A stretch of DNA of 64,000 nt, taken from NCBI GenBank assembly GCA_963805925.1, contig CAWDWB010000003.1, positions 1,240,001-1,304,000 of the forward strand, written 5' to 3'. Below are positions 16,358-25,001 of this stretch, piece by piece. The position numbers and the translations under genes are program-made. Source of the DNA: CAMPKL01 sp963805925 (GTDB lineage Bacteria; Acidobacteriota; Terriglobia; Bryobacterales; UBA6623). Each line of letters begins with the position of its first letter. The stretch's first letter is position 1. Under the pieces are notes generated by a model. The model had not been told where the DNA came from, did no database searches, and saw only the letters and a program-made list of their open reading frames with translations.

Positions 16358-19345
16358 ATGAAAGCCCTTACCGGTCTTCCGACGCAGGTCTACGCTCAGG
16401 TGGGCGAAGAAGCGAGTATTCCCGTTGCGGACCTTCTACAGTTGGTCCAAGGCTTGGAATCGAATCTCGATCCTTCGTTCATCGCGCGTTACAGACCCGA
16501 CATATCCGCTGGGCTGGACGAATCGCAAATCCGATTCATCCACACGCGGCTCCGCGAGTACGGAGATCTGGCCGATCGCCGGATCGCCGTACTCACATCG
16601 CTGAGCCAGCAAGAGCGACTGACTCCCGAACTGAGAGCGCAGATCGAGTCCGTTCTCAATAGACGGGAGCTCGACGATCTGTTCGCCCCGTTTAAGCCCA
16701 AACCGCGTACAGCAGCGGACGACGCCATCGAGGCAGGCCTGGAGCCGCTCGCGCGTTTTCTGTGGAGCCAGCAATCGGGCGATCTCGCCACGGAAGCCCA
16801 GAAGTATCTAAACCTCGCAAAGGGTGTTGCGAGCGCTGAAGATGCCTTGGCGGGCGCTCGCGAGATTATCGCGCGCTGGCTCGCTGAAAACGGCGAGGTG
16901 CGCGGAGACCTCCGGCGGATCGTCAACGCGAGTTCCAAGGTTGTCGTGGAGGAAGTTCCGGCGCAGCGAAAGCTTTCGGCGAAGGATAACGCTGCCCGGC
17001 AACGGTTCTCTGGAGCGTTTGGGAAGTCCTATGACGCCGTGTCGTTGCCCTGGAAGCAGTTACTGAACCTGCGGCGGGGAACGCGTGAGGGCTGGTTGCG
17101 CTACGGCATCGAGATGCCGCGCGAGCTCTGCCTGGAATATCTGCGGAAGAGGTTGCTGCAGGACCCCGAGTCCGCCGTCGCCGCGCAGCTGGAAACCGCA
17201 GCAACGCATGCATTGGACGCCCATCTCGCGAGTGGACTGGAGGGGGCGGTTCGCCAAAACCTCGAGGAACGCTGCGATGCCGAGGCGATCGCTTCCTACG
17301 CCAAGAATCTCAAGCGGACGTTGATGCAGGCTCCGGCAGGCGCCAAGGTCGTTATTGGCCTGGAGGTGAACCGCCCGGGAGGGTGGCGGGCCGCAGTGAT
17401 CGGCACACAAGGCGAGTTGCTGGAAGCGGCGATCGTGAAAGCGGATCCGGCGGCTCCGAGTAGAAATGTAAGTGCGTCCAAAGCCGATTCAGCGACCGAC
17501 GATGACGGCGATTCGACCGACGAGTCGAGTGTTGCTCCGGTTGAGTTGGAGAAGGATCATAGCCCGGTTGAGACCGCGGCGGCTAGCGAGTCCGAAGCTG
17601 AAGTGAGCGGGGACGCCGCCCCGGAACAGTCCGAACCTGAAGTTGCTGCGGAACAGGTCATAGAGGCGGCAGAAGCCGTGACGACAGCATCCGCTAAAGA
17701 GTCTTCCGCAGCCGAAGCGACCACCGCGGAGCCGGAAATCTCGGCGGCTGACGCTGCTGCTCCGACCGATTCGGTCGATGCGCCGGCCTCAGCGCCCGCA
17801 GCCGAATCAGCGGCGGAACAGGCGCCGGCAGTAGAAACCGGGGAAGCGGCCACGGAAGACGCGCCGGCAATGGAAACGGCGGCAGCGACGACCGAAGAAG
17901 CGCCCGCAGCAGAAACCCCGGAAGCGGCTCCCGCAACGGAGACAGGGGAAGCTGTCGCGGCTGCAGCGGAAGCCTCGGTATCGGAGCGGCCGCAGACAGC
18001 GCGCAAGGAACGCCCGAAATCTTCCCGCAAGCTCGATCGGATCGAGACGCCGCTGGCGGAGCTGTCCGAACTGATCCGTCGGCACAGCCCGGATTTCATC
18101 GTATTGGGTAACGGTCCGCGCATCCGGCAAGTGGAGCGCTTTGTTCGAGCTGAGATCAAGAAGTCGGGCAAGCGCGTGGGCTGGGTGACGGTCAACGAAT
18201 CAGGCAGTTGGATCTACGCCACATCCCGCGCCGCACGCAAAGAGTTTCCCGCCACGGAACCTGCGGTGCGAGCCGCGGCATGTCTAGCTCGGCGCTTCCA
18301 GGATCCGCTGGGAGAGGCCGCCAAACTCGATTATCGAGTGCTGGGAGTCGGCCAAGGCCACCACGAAGTCGATCAGAAGTCGCTGCGTGATGAACTCCGC
18401 CGTCAAGCGGCTTCGTGCGCGAACGCCGTCGGCGTCGACCTCAACCGCGCCCCGGCGGAATTGCTCGAGCTGGTTCCGGGCATGACCGACCGCGTGGCGA
18501 AGCGCATCGTCGAGTTGCGGGACGAAAAGGGCCCCTTCCCCAGCTTGGCGGCCGCTGAAAAGATGCCGGGCATGAACAAGCGTGTTTGGGAGCAAGCCGC
18601 TGGATTTTTCCGGGTTTACGGCGGGGATAGCCCGCTTGATGAGACCGGCGTTCACCCCAAGGACTATGCCAAGGCTCTAGCGTTGATCGAAGCCGCGGGC
18701 AGTTCGGTCCAGGAGTGCATCGCGAATCCTGAGAAGCTCGTCGGACTGGACCTGGACCCCTTCGTTAGCGCCGAGTACCCCAAGACGGTCCTAGAAGCCA
18801 TCGTCAAAGAGTTTACCCCCCGGAGTTTGAATCCGAGGGGTCAGTTCAAGCCGCCAAAGCCTGGCAGCGATGTGGAGTTACTGGAAGAGCCGAAGGCCGG
18901 CATGAAGGTGCGTGGCATTGTCACCAACTCGGCGAGCTTCGGCGTTTTCGTGGACATCGGGGCTGAGCAGGACGGGCTGCTCCATGTCTCGCAACTCCCC
19001 GAGGAAATGATCTCCGACGATCGGCCCAAAGTGGCGTCCGGCGCCGAACTGACTGTTTACATCACTCATTTCGACTCGCAGTCGGGTAAGTTATCGTTGT
19101 CGATGCGGGAAGTGCGCGAGACTTCGCGCCAACGCAGAACCGCGCCGGGATCAAGACGGGAAGGCGGGGCTGGTCGGCCCAGGCGTCCGTTTGACGACTC
19201 ACGTCCGAGACCGGAGAGGGCTCCGGTTACGCGAACCTTTGGACCGGACAGGGACGAGCAAGTGCGCGCCCGCAAGCAAGTCGAAAACATGTCGTTAAAC
19301 GAGAAGTTGGCGGCGTTGGGCGACAAGTTCCGCACCAAGGTATAG
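16358..19345 (+). CDS. Tex-like S1 RNA-binding protein with large Ala/Glu-rich insertion
   Basis: The protein follows the Tex (transcription accessory factor) plan: N-terminal helical domain with FIARYRPDISAGLDE (about 40-56) and LDDLFAPFKPKPRT (about 105-118), a YqgF/RNase H-like domain (about 328-650), helix-hairpin-helix repeats with AVGVDLNRAP and PGMTDRVAKRIVELR (about 690-760), and an S1 domain (about 848-920), ending in a basic Arg-rich tail. At 995 residues it is some 200 longer than usual Tex. The extra length is an acidic low-complexity block (about 363-558) inside the YqgF domain. The DPGxRTG motif of that domain is replaced by LEVNRPGG. It is probably a diverged Tex paralogue. Confidence 0.9.
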   Translation: MKALTGLPTQVYAQVGEEASIPVADLLQLVQGLESNLDPSFIARYRPDISAGLDESQIRFIHTRLREYGDLADRRIAVLTSLSQQERLTPELRAQIESVLNRRELDDLFAPFKPKPRTAADDAIEAGLEPLARFLWSQQSGDLATEAQKYLNLAKGVASAEDALAGAREIIARWLAENGEVRGDLRRIVNASSKVVVEEVPAQRKLSAKDNAARQRFSGAFGKSYDAVSLPWKQLLNLRRGTREGWLRYGIEMPRELCLEYLRKRLLQDPESAVAAQLETAATHALDAHLASGLEGAVRQNLEERCDAEAIASYAKNLKRTLMQAPAGAKVVIGLEVNRPGGWRAAVIGTQGELLEAAIVKADPAAPSRNVSASKADSATDDDGDSTDESSVAPVELEKDHSPVETAAASESEAEVSGDAAPEQSEPEVAAEQVIEAAEAVTTASAKESSAAEATTAEPEISAADAAAPTDSVDAPASAPAAESAAEQAPAVETGEAATEDAPAMETAAATTEEAPAAETPEAAPATETGEAVAAAAEASVSERPQTARKERPKSSRKLDRIETPLAELSELIRRHSPDFIVLGNGPRIRQVERFVRAEIKKSGKRVGWVTVNESGSWIYATSRAARKEFPATEPAVRAAACLARRFQDPLGEAAKLDYRVLGVGQGHHEVDQKSLRDELRRQAASCANAVGVDLNRAPAELLELVPGMTDRVAKRIVELRDEKGPFPSLAAAEKMPGMNKRVWEQAAGFFRVYGGDSPLDETGVHPKDYAKALALIEAAGSSVQECIANPEKLVGLDLDPFVSAEYPKTVLEAIVKEFTPRSLNPRGQFKPPKPGSDVELLEEPKAGMKVRGIVTNSASFGVFVDIGAEQDGLLHVSQLPEEMISDDRPKVASGAELTVYITHFDSQSGKLSLSMREVRETSRQRRTAPGSRREGGAGRPRRPFDDSRPRPERAPVTRTFGPDRDEQVRARKQVENMSLNEKLAALGDKFRTKV
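17444..18031 (+). repeat. Ala/Glu/Thr-rich low-complexity segment in the Tex-like gene
   Basis: About 195 codons encode a degenerate pattern of Ala-Glu-Thr-Pro words such as APAxETxEA and TEEAPAAE. It interrupts the YqgF-like domain between its first strand-turn and the LAELSELIRRHSPDFIVLGNG segment. Strongly acidic, no predicted fold; composition is unlike the rest of the gene. Confidence 0.85.
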
Positions 19346-19431
19346 GAATTCCGCATGAAACCGAGTATGCCGCCGACTACGTCTCAAGAGTGTGGGTGGG
19401 CGGCGCGCAAGGCGCTGTGAAGGTTATGACG

Positions 19432-20013
19432 ATGCATTCCCTAAGCTTTCGTTATCTTGCCGCAGCGGGTATCGCTGCGGCGCTGTTCTTAACGCCTCAA
19501 CCTGGCAGGGCGCAGAACCGCATCTTCGACTCCCCTGTTATGGCTCCTTTTGTGCCGACCCCGGAGTTGGTGGTTCAGCGAATGCTTGAGTTGGCGGAGT
19601 TGAAGCCGACCGACAAGCTTTACGACCTAGGCTCCGGCGATGGCCGCATCTTATTTACCGCAGCGCAGTCCTTTATGGCGACAGCGGTTGGAATCGAAAT
19701 CAGCGAGCCCTTGGTCCTCGAAACCCGCGCACGGGCGAAAGCCCTGGGCTTGTCCGAACGCGTCACGGTGCGGCAGGAAAATCTCCTGGACACCGACCTG
19801 AGCGATGCGACAGTGGTGACCGTCTATCTGCTGAGTTCCGCGAACGAACAGCTGCGGCCCAAATTGGAGAAGGAACTGCGGGTAGGAACGCGCGTGGTTT
19901 CGCACGATTTTCGCTTCGAGGGTTGGACTCCCAAAGCAACGGCCGAAGTAGACGGCGGCGGCAGAGTCCATGTCGTCTACCTTTACGAAATCAAACAGTC
20001 AATGAAGAAGTAG
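19432..20013 (+). CDS. Exported class I SAM methyltransferase (FAM173/ATPSC-KMT-like)
   Basis: The 193-residue protein has a signal peptide (about 1-27, ending PGRAQ) and then a small class I methyltransferase core with FVPTPELVVQRML, the SAM-binding YDLGSGDGRI (about 64-72), GIEISEPLV and a VVTVYLLSSANEQLRPKLEKEL segment. The order of these motifs resembles the FAM173/ATPSC-KMT lysine methyltransferases, some of which are membrane-bound. A signal peptide on a SAM-dependent enzyme is odd, because SAM is cytoplasmic; the segment may instead be a membrane anchor with the enzyme inside. I choose the ATG at 19432 because AAGG lies 8 bases upstream; an ATG at 19426 is also in frame. Confidence 0.8.
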   Translation: MHSLSFRYLAAAGIAAALFLTPQPGRAQNRIFDSPVMAPFVPTPELVVQRMLELAELKPTDKLYDLGSGDGRILFTAAQSFMATAVGIEISEPLVLETRARAKALGLSERVTVRQENLLDTDLSDATVVTVYLLSSANEQLRPKLEKELRVGTRVVSHDFRFEGWTPKATAEVDGGGRVHVVYLYEIKQSMKK

Positions 20014-20049
20014 CCATCCCGGCTGCTACGTCGAGACCTTCCAGAACAT

Positions 20050-20856
20050 CTAGGCCCTCTGACAGTGCGCGCAGAAATGCGTGCTGCGGCCCGCTACGAT
20101 CGATTTGCTGACAGGGCGGCTGCAGGCCTTGCAGGGCTGGCCCGTCTTGCCGTACACGGCGGTGTAAAGCTGAAAGTAGCCCTGGGTCCCTTCGCTGTTC
20201 ATGTAATTAACGACAGTCGATCCGCCCTGGGCGATCGCCTCTTCGAGAACTTCCTTTATTGCGGCGTGCAGCCGTTCCGCCCTCGAGCGGCCGATTCGAG
20301 TCGTCGCGGTCTTGGGATGAATCCGCGCGCGAAACAGCGCTTCATCGCAGTAGATGTTGCCCAAGCCCCTCAAGAACTCCTGATCCAGTAGAACTGCCTT
20401 GATGCGCGCTGATCGGCTGCGAAGCCGTGAGTAGAATTCTGAGGGACCAATTTCCAGAGGTTCCGGACCGAGTTCCTCAAGGCGAGCCGGGAGGACTGCT
20501 CCCCACTCGATCCGGCCAAACTTGCGGATGTCGTTAAAGATCAGCGCCGGGCCATCCTGCAGGGTAAAAATCACCCGCGTCCAGGGTCCAGGCTCGGCGC
20601 CGAACAAGAAGGCGCCGGTCATCCGTAAGTGAATCACCAGAACCGACGCCGTAGCCGCCTTTTCTAAGTCAAAAATTAGGTACTTTCCCCAGCGGCGCAC
20701 TCCGGTGATTCTTTGATCGGCCAGTCTGCGCGCCGTCGCATCCGGATCCCCGACGCAGGTGCGCGCCCAAAGGAACTCCGCGGAAGTAATCCGCTGGCCG
20801 CAGAGACGGGGCCGGAGCCCCCTGACAATCGTTTCTACCTCTGGAAGCTCAGGCAT
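20050..20856 (-). CDS. mutM: Formamidopyrimidine-DNA glycosylase (Fpg/MutM)
   Basis: MutM removes 8-oxoguanine and ring-opened purines from DNA and cuts the abasic site. With the ATG at 20856 the protein has 268 residues and begins MPELPEVE, as required, because Pro2 becomes the catalytic N-terminus and Glu3 is the acid. Lys58 in WGKYLIF, the helix-two-turn-helix RGLGNIYCDEALF, and the C-terminal zinc finger CKAC...CAHC with its intercalating Arg (VAGRST) are all present. The ORF extends to 20886, but that extra sequence would block the N-terminal proline. It is convergent with the methyltransferase and divergent from the PEP-CTERM gene. Confidence 0.96.
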   Translation of the reverse strand: MPELPEVETIVRGLRPRLCGQRITSAEFLWARTCVGDPDATARRLADQRITGVRRWGKYLIFDLEKAATASVLVIHLRMTGAFLFGAEPGPWTRVIFTLQDGPALIFNDIRKFGRIEWGAVLPARLEELGPEPLEIGPSEFYSRLRSRSARIKAVLLDQEFLRGLGNIYCDEALFRARIHPKTATTRIGRSRAERLHAAIKEVLEEAIAQGGSTVVNYMNSEGTQGYFQLYTAVYGKTGQPCKACSRPVSKSIVAGRSTHFCAHCQRA

Positions 20857-20921
20857 TTCCCCAGTATGCCTGCTGAAACACACCAAATTCCGCAGTTCGC
20901 GCCTACCGCCGTAGAAAGCTC

Positions 20922-20950
20922 TTGACTAGACCGATAGTCCTATATATACT
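20922..20950 (+). promoter_or_regulatory. Strong sigma70-type promoter for the PEP-CTERM gene
   Basis: TTGACT (20922-20927), an exact 17-base spacer and TATACT (20945-20950) give a near-consensus promoter, about 110 bases upstream of the PEP-CTERM ATG. The surrounding AT-rich stretch is unusual in this GC-rich window. Confidence 0.75.
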
Positions 20951-20969
20951 AGGCGTTCTAGTACGATAG
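20926..20969 (+). promoter_or_regulatory. Direct repeat pair across the promoter (possible operator)
   Basis: CTAGACCGATAG (20926-20937) and CTAGTACGATAG (20958-20969) match at 10 of 12 positions and start 32 bases apart, about three helical turns. One overlaps the -35 element and the other sits just past the -10, a good layout for a repressor that binds as two units. Confidence 0.45.
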
Positions 20970-21060
20970 TTATGAACACTGCGTACTACGAGTCTGTGTC
21001 CTGGTACCTCAAGTCGCAGTTCTGCGAACACTATTCTCAGGCTGCATATAGGAGTAATTC

Positions 21061-21735
21061 ATGTTTAAGAAACTACTGAGCTTAGGAGCACTGTTAGCGA
21101 TATCATTGGTCCCCTCCAGCGCCGCTACAATCAGCTTCTCCGATACCGTAAATACAACATTCACCCCCAATACGCTCTCATTCACGCTCACCCAATTCGA
21201 TCCGACTTTGGGAGCGCTTACTGGCATCCTTATTGAGTTTTCGGCGGTACTCGACGGAGATTTTACTGCTACAAATCAAAGCGCCGCGGCGGGCACGCTG
21301 AGCGGCACCCTGGCCGGGACTTTCATCCTGGACGGGCCGGCGCCGCTAGCGATGCCGCTGCTGATCCTCAATCCCGTGAGCAACTTCGGCCCGATCAACG
21401 TGCCGGCATTCACCGCCGTCCCCTTCAGCGCCCCTAGCTCCATGGACGCGGACAGCTACTCAACCGCGCTGGGGCCGGAACTAGCGCCCTTCATCGGGCT
21501 CGGCACAATTGGGTTCAATGGGACGGCGGCGGCTTTGATTGGAACCAGCACAAATATCAATCCGCTGCTTCTGCAACAGGACTTGAAGGGCGAAGCCACC
21601 GTCAAGGTCACCTACGAATATGAGCGCCAGGGCGTGCCCGACGTGCCGGAGCCGATGACCATGTACCTGATGGGTGGCGGCCTGCTGGCGCTGAGCTTCA
21701 TGCGGCGGTCGCGATCGGCCAAAAAGGCTGCCTAA
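21061..21735 (+). CDS. PEP-CTERM sorting-domain protein
   Basis: The 224-residue protein has a signal peptide (about 1-21) and a C-terminal sorting tail: the VPEP motif at about residue 196-199, a hydrophobic segment and a basic end RRSRSAKK. Proteins of this kind are cleaved and processed by an exosortase and usually belong to exopolysaccharide or biofilm export. The middle is rich in Thr, Ser, Gly and hydrophobic strand-like sequence with no recognised domain. AGGAG stands 6 bases before the ATG, and a near-consensus promoter lies upstream, so the gene is probably monocistronic and well expressed. No exosortase is in the window. Confidence 0.92.
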   Translation: MFKKLLSLGALLAISLVPSSAATISFSDTVNTTFTPNTLSFTLTQFDPTLGALTGILIEFSAVLDGDFTATNQSAAAGTLSGTLAGTFILDGPAPLAMPLLILNPVSNFGPINVPAFTAVPFSAPSSMDADSYSTALGPELAPFIGLGTIGFNGTAAALIGTSTNINPLLLQQDLKGEATVKVTYEYERQGVPDVPEPMTMYLMGGGLLALSFMRRSRSAKKAA

Positions 21736-21736
21736 G

Positions 21737-22411
21737 TCAGAAGGCAACGTCCGCGGCGAGAGCTTTCCTCAACCTCCCCAGGAACTCTCGCCGCGGAATC
21801 TCTTCCGCGCCCATCTGCCTGGTGAAGGGATTGGCGACTTGTACGTCAAACAACACAAATCCCTGCCTGTTCAAGTGATCCGCCAAGCTGGCTAGAGCGA
21901 TCTTCGAGGCATCCGCCTCGCGATGGAACATCGACTCGCCGGCAAAAGCCCCTCCCGCCGCGACTCCGTAGATTCCCCCGACCAGCCGTCCCTCGCGCCA
22001 GACCTCCACGCTATGAGCGTCGCCGGCTTCATGCAAAGCGACGTAGGCATCTATAAGGGCCGGGCCGATCCAAGTAGAATCTTGTCCTTCCCGCTCTCCG
22101 CCGCAAGCCTCCATGACCTGCCGAAACGCGCGGTCCCGACTGACCTCAAATCGTCCCTGCCGGAGTTTTTGCGCCAACCGGCGGGAAATATGGACCCCGC
22201 GCTCGAGGTTGATGAGGGCGCGCGGATCGGGCGACCACCAGGTCTCGGGATCGGCGGACCAGGGAAAGATTCCCTTGCGATAGGCCTCTCGTAGACGCGC
22301 GACGGATAGCCCGCCGCCGACGGCGACGAGTCCATCAGGCCGCGCCGCGGCTGGATCGGGGAGCGGATCGGACGCCGAGAGGACCCTTGGGGCTAATTGG
22401 CCAGCGTTCAT
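21737..22411 (-). CDS. aat: Leucyl/phenylalanyl-tRNA--protein transferase
   Basis: Aat attaches Leu or Phe to N-terminal Lys or Arg of proteins and so marks them for ClpAP/ClpS degradation in the bacterial N-degron pathway. The 224-residue protein carries the family motifs YRKGIFPW, TWWSPDPRALI, STWIGPALIDAYVALHEAGDAHSVEVW and GGAFAGESMFHREADASK. The usual ending IPRREFL is also present. Full length. It converges on the PEP-CTERM gene with 1 base between the stops and is divergent from the DUF1648 gene; the 7-bp gap leaves the promoters inside coding sequence. Confidence 0.96.
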   Translation of the reverse strand: MNAGQLAPRVLSASDPLPDPAAARPDGLVAVGGGLSVARLREAYRKGIFPWSADPETWWSPDPRALINLERGVHISRRLAQKLRQGRFEVSRDRAFRQVMEACGGEREGQDSTWIGPALIDAYVALHEAGDAHSVEVWREGRLVGGIYGVAAGGAFAGESMFHREADASKIALASLADHLNRQGFVLFDVQVANPFTRQMGAEEIPRREFLGRLRKALAADVAF

Positions 22412-22418
22412 TTCACTA

Positions 22419-23012
22419 TTGTTTCTTGCGCAGCCTTACGATACCCTTCACACCGTGGGCCAGGTCGACTCACGCAAGAACGCGCTACGAGCGCCACAGC
22501 CGCTGCTGCCGCAAACGCTTCCTGAGTGGCTGCTGGAATTGGGCGCCGCTGCCGCCCTTCTGGCTCAGTTCCTGATTGTGCTGGCTGCCTGGCCCGAAAT
22601 GCCGGATCAAGTACCGCAGCATTTTGACGCTGCCGGGCAAGCTGACGCTTGGGGCTCCAAGGCGACCTTGCTGCTGCTGCCGGCCGTGAACCTCGTCGTC
22701 TTCGTAATCATGACGGTGATCAGCCGGTTCCCGCATATCTCCAGCGTACCGGTGGAAATCACCCCCTTCAACGCCCGGCGCGTTTATCGGTTGATTCGAT
22801 TCCAGACGATTTGGCTCAAGGCGGTCGTCGCCTTGGTGCTCGCTTATATGAGCTGGCGGACGATTGAGCAAGCCCGCGGCGGGGTCCAGGGCCTCGGAGT
22901 CGGGTTCTTGCCGCTGACGATACTTGGGGTCGGATCGGCGGTCGCCTGGTTCTATTTCGAGCTTCGCCGCCATGGCGGATCACCGGTGGAAGAAGCGCAT
23001 CTGACGCAGTAA
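22419..23012 (+). CDS. DUF1648 / SdpI-like membrane protein
   Basis: The 197-residue protein has four likely membrane segments (about 37-57, 86-106, 128-148 and 163-182). After the first comes WPEMPDQVPQHFDAAGQADAWGSKA, the hallmark of DUF1648, which also occurs in SdpI-type immunity proteins. Function is unknown. The ORF starts with a TTG at 22419; a GTG at 22455 is an alternative and neither has a strong ribosome site. It lies 15 bp upstream of the propeller gene and may be the first gene of the 14-kb operon that follows. Confidence 0.8.
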   Translation: MFLAQPYDTLHTVGQVDSRKNALRAPQPLLPQTLPEWLLELGAAAALLAQFLIVLAAWPEMPDQVPQHFDAAGQADAWGSKATLLLLPAVNLVVFVIMTVISRFPHISSVPVEITPFNARRVYRLIRFQTIWLKAVVALVLAYMSWRTIEQARGGVQGLGVGFLPLTILGVGSAVAWFYFELRRHGGSPVEEAHLTQ

Positions 23013-23027
23013 ACGCTGATCGTCGGC

Positions 23028-25001
23028 ATGAATTGTACGGGATTCCGCGGCGGCTGTTACGCTGACCCCGTGGGCTTCGGCAAACGTCTCGGACTGGCGG
23101 CAGCGCTGCTCGCACTAGGAGTGATCGGCTTTGCTGCAACGGTTTGGATCCAGGCCCGAGGCTCGTTTGAGCGAGCCACAACCGAGTGGTCTGAGGAATC
23201 TTCCCTAGCTGCCTTAGTACGCCCTCTGGGGCCTCCGTCTTTGGTCATCCAAGGGGTCCCAACGCAATCGATTTACTCATCTGCGATCGTCTTCGACGGC
23301 GATTTGTGGCTGGCGGGCAGAGGCGGGCTGGAGCGCAGGGACCTCAGCAGCGGGGATTTGACGGCGCAGTGGAGACCAGGCGCCGAGCTGCCGGCGGCGC
23401 CGATCACGGGTCTTGTGGTTGCACGAATGGGTGCGGCGAGCGAATTGCGGCTGCTCGCTACTACGGCGGGCGAGGGACTGTTGTCTGTCTCAGCGGCTGG
23501 CGACATCGTCCAGGTCTTGCCCCAAGAGGCCGCCCTCGCGGATCTGACAGCGGTGCTCCCGATCAGTACCGGCGGCGTGCTCTTGGGAACCGAGCGCGCC
23601 GGTTTAATTGCCTGGGACGGCGAAACACTGAGGCGGGTTCACAGCCTGCTGACCAATCAGGAAGTCACCACCTTGGCGGGCGACGAGGGCGACCTGTGGA
23701 TCGGCACGCTGAACGAAGGAGTGCTGCATTGGGCCGGCGGCTCTCTGAGCCGATTCGGCGAGGCAGAGGGCCTGCCGGATCGCCGCGTGTTGTCGCTGGT
23801 TGCTGGAGCTGACGGCGTCTACGCGGGCACTCCGTTGGGAGTGGCTGCGTTTCGAGATGATGCGTTAGAGAGAACGCTGGCGGAAGGTTTTTTCGCTGCG
23901 GCACTGCAGGTCTCCAGTGATACGTTGTTGGTCGGCACGAGTGATGAGGGCATCGTGGAAGTGCCGTTGAACCGGCAACGCCGATCGCCCTCGCCGGGGC
24001 CGCGAGCCGCCGCCGGGGGTCCGGATGACGTTCGAGCTTTCGCCGCTTCAGGGCCCTCCGTGCTGGCCGTGACGTCGTCCGGCGCCTATGCCCGAGCGGC
24101 CGATGACTCCGCCTGGCGGCCCGTGGTGAAAGCGACGTCGACGGGCCTGCGCGACCGCAATGTGGCGGCGCTCTACGTCGATGCGTCAAACCGGCTTTGG
24201 GTCGGCTATTTTGACCGCGGATTGGACGTGCTGGACTCAACGTTCGAACGAATCATCGAAGTCGAGAGTGATCAGATCTTCTGCGTGAATCGCATCAAGG
24301 CAGCTCCAGACGAAGGAACCACGGCGGTCGCCACGGCCAACGGCCTCGCCTACTTCGACGCGAACGGGAAGATGCGCCAGTTTCTGACCGAAAAGGATGG
24401 ACTGATCGCCAGCCATGTGACAGATATGGCGTTCACCAGAGACGCGACGGTTCTGGCGACCCCGGCGGGCCTGACGTTCCTCGACGCCAGCGGAGTGCAT
24501 AGCCTCTATGCCTTTCATGGACTGGTCAACAATCATGTTTATTCGCTGGGCACCGCAGCCGGTCGACTATTGGCGGGAACTTTAGGGGGATTGTCCATTC
24601 TCGAAGGCGGCCGCGTCACGGAGAGCTTCACCACGGCGAACTCGGCGCTGACCCACAACTGGGTCTCGGCGATCTCGTCGTTCCGAGGCGATTGGTATAT
24701 CGGCCTCTATGGAGGAGGCGTGATGCGGCTGACGTCGAAAGGCGAATGGATCAATTACCCCGAATTGCGCGGCATTGAGATCAATCCGAATGCGATGATT
24801 TCATCTAGCGCGGGAGTCTACGCCGGCACTTTGGACCGCGGCTTGCTTGTATACGAGCCAAGTACCGAGACATGGCGATTCGTGACCGAAGGTTTGCCTT
24901 CGAAAAACGTCACTGCATTGGCGTTGGGGAGTGACGCTCTCTATGTCGGCACGGACAATGGCCTGGCTCGGACAAACGAATTGGAGTTGACCGGCAGATA
25001 A
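23028..25001 (+). CDS. Membrane-anchored beta-propeller protein (two-component-regulator propeller type)
   Basis: The 657-residue protein has one N-terminal membrane segment (about 20-40) and then a long chain of propeller blades of the regulator-propeller type, seen as repeated LWIGTLNEGVLHW, LWVGYFDRGLDVLD, WYIGLYGGGVMRL and LYVGTDNGLA words spaced about 40-45 residues apart. It has no kinase or DNA-binding domain, so it looks like the free-standing sensor part of a hybrid two-component protein. It probably faces the periplasm. The stop TAA overlaps the ATG of the VIT-vWA gene by one base, so the two are translated together. A GTG at 23070 is an alternative start. Confidence 0.85.
   Translation: MNCTGFRGGCYADPVGFGKRLGLAAALLALGVIGFAATVWIQARGSFERATTEWSEESSLAALVRPLGPPSLVIQGVPTQSIYSSAIVFDGDLWLAGRGGLERRDLSSGDLTAQWRPGAELPAAPITGLVVARMGAASELRLLATTAGEGLLSVSAAGDIVQVLPQEAALADLTAVLPISTGGVLLGTERAGLIAWDGETLRRVHSLLTNQEVTTLAGDEGDLWIGTLNEGVLHWAGGSLSRFGEAEGLPDRRVLSLVAGADGVYAGTPLGVAAFRDDALERTLAEGFFAAALQVSSDTLLVGTSDEGIVEVPLNRQRRSPSPGPRAAAGGPDDVRAFAASGPSVLAVTSSGAYARAADDSAWRPVVKATSTGLRDRNVAALYVDASNRLWVGYFDRGLDVLDSTFERIIEVESDQIFCVNRIKAAPDEGTTAVATANGLAYFDANGKMRQFLTEKDGLIASHVTDMAFTRDATVLATPAGLTFLDASGVHSLYAFHGLVNNHVYSLGTAAGRLLAGTLGGLSILEGGRVTESFTTANSALTHNWVSAISSFRGDWYIGLYGGGVMRLTSKGEWINYPELRGIEINPNAMISSSAGVYAGTLDRGLLVYEPSTETWRFVTEGLPSKNVTALALGSDALYVGTDNGLARTNELELTGR

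Noticed and set aside
20972..21079. 35-codon ORF upstream of and overlapping the PEP-CTERM start
   Set aside because: It starts only about 20 bases past the predicted -10, has no ribosome site, and its product is not protein-like. It may simply be 5' leader RNA.
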